Below, in pieces: positions 14,298-14,464 of a DNA stretch of 14,464 bases. The first letter of the stretch is position 1; every line of letters starts with the position of its first letter. Made by a program: the position numbers and the translations under genes. Under the pieces are notes generated by a model. That model was not told the origin of the DNA and did not search any database. It saw only the letters and a program-made list of their open reading frames with translations. Source of the stretch: Streptomyces sp. NRRL S-337 (GTDB taxonomy: Bacteria > Actinomycetota > Actinomycetes > Streptomycetales > Streptomycetaceae); assembly GCF_000720175.1 (NCBI RefSeq), contig NZ_JOIX01000125.1:1-14464 (forward strand), written 5' to 3'.

Positions 14298-14347
14298 GGG
14301 GCCGGTGTTTGGGACTGCTGTCGCTTTACGTCCCAAACACCGGCCCC
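14298..14347. terminator. Perfect 18-bp hairpin downstream of the oxidoreductase gene
   Basis: GGGGCCGGTGTTTGGGAC (14298-14315) pairs exactly with GTCCCAAACACCGGCCCC (14330-14347), with a 14-nt loop. It is a likely bidirectional terminator, though it lies about 207 nt after the stop codon at 14090. The 3' arm shares CCCC (14344-14347) with the hairpin of repeat element copy 2. Confidence 0.75.
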
Positions 14348-14414
14348 TCGGACCCGTAGGGGTGAGTCGAACAGATCCCGTAAGGGTCGCGAGGGCCCCC
14401 TGCGGGGCCACAAC
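14344..14414 (-). repeat. Modular repeat element, copy 2 (inverted)
   Basis: On the minus strand the 49-nt core (14414-14366) matches copy 1 at 45 of 49 positions, including the identical run GCGACCCTTACGGGATCTG. The leading hairpin is GGCCCC/GGGGCC (14394-14399 with 14404-14409). After a 3-nt gap comes CCCCT, 9 nt, AGGGG (14362-14344). The last 50 bases of the window after it show nothing I can name. Confidence 0.9.
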
Positions 14415-14464
14415 CGGACACGCGGGCGGAGCTATTCCCGCTGACCAGCGACGTCAGGTGTACG

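Overview
The window looks like chromosomal DNA from a Streptomyces or a close relative. It has very high GC with strongly GC-biased third codon positions, many start sites without a good ribosome-binding site, and a recognisable csl locus (cslA, glxA and a GH6 hydrolase). All function calls come from motifs and family knowledge. No searches were run.

Layout. Positions 179-297 hold a tRNA-Lys(CTT) with a strong terminator-like hairpin. From about 300 to 1860 I find no intact gene, only degenerate minus-strand coding blocks with apparent frameshifts and short tandem repeats, so this looks like a decayed region next to a tRNA. Positions 2198-6675 hold cslA and glxA, which overlap by ATGA and are probably translationally coupled: a membrane GT2 polysaccharide synthase and a membrane-anchored copper-radical oxidase. 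A convergent GH6 lipoprotein gene (cslZ-like, 6891-7931, minus) completes a module that could make, oxidise and trim a beta-glucan at the hyphal surface. GC-rich 21-bp repeats lie between glxA and cslZ. A 9-bp purine-rich repeat array and a perfect inverted repeat with two DnaA-box-like sequences lie upstream of cslZ.

Positions 8232-9390 (minus) hold a two-gene overlapping unit: a small secreted protein with a C-terminal membrane anchor, and a class F sortase-like protein in which the expected catalytic His and Cys appear to be missing. The 9391-9958 gap holds a modular repeat element and low-complexity repeats.

Positions 9959-14090 hold a NagD-like HAD phosphatase (+) with its own terminator, a remnant of a GntR regulator lacking its helix-turn-helix, a small VOC protein (+), and a divergent pair made of a ROK repressor (-) and a Gfo/Idh/MocA oxidoreductase (+). 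The pair shares a near-ideal 25-bp operator that sits on the promoter of the oxidoreductase gene, which suggests local control of sugar or polyol catabolism. The right end (14091-14464) has a 57-bp direct repeat, a perfect 18-bp hairpin and a second, inverted copy of the 9.6-kb repeat element.

The most interesting non-gene signal is that repeated element: a 49-nt core matching at 45 positions, followed after exactly 3 nt by a CCCCT/AGGGG hairpin whose loop differs between copies. The most interesting gene is the sortase-like protein with no visible catalytic residues.
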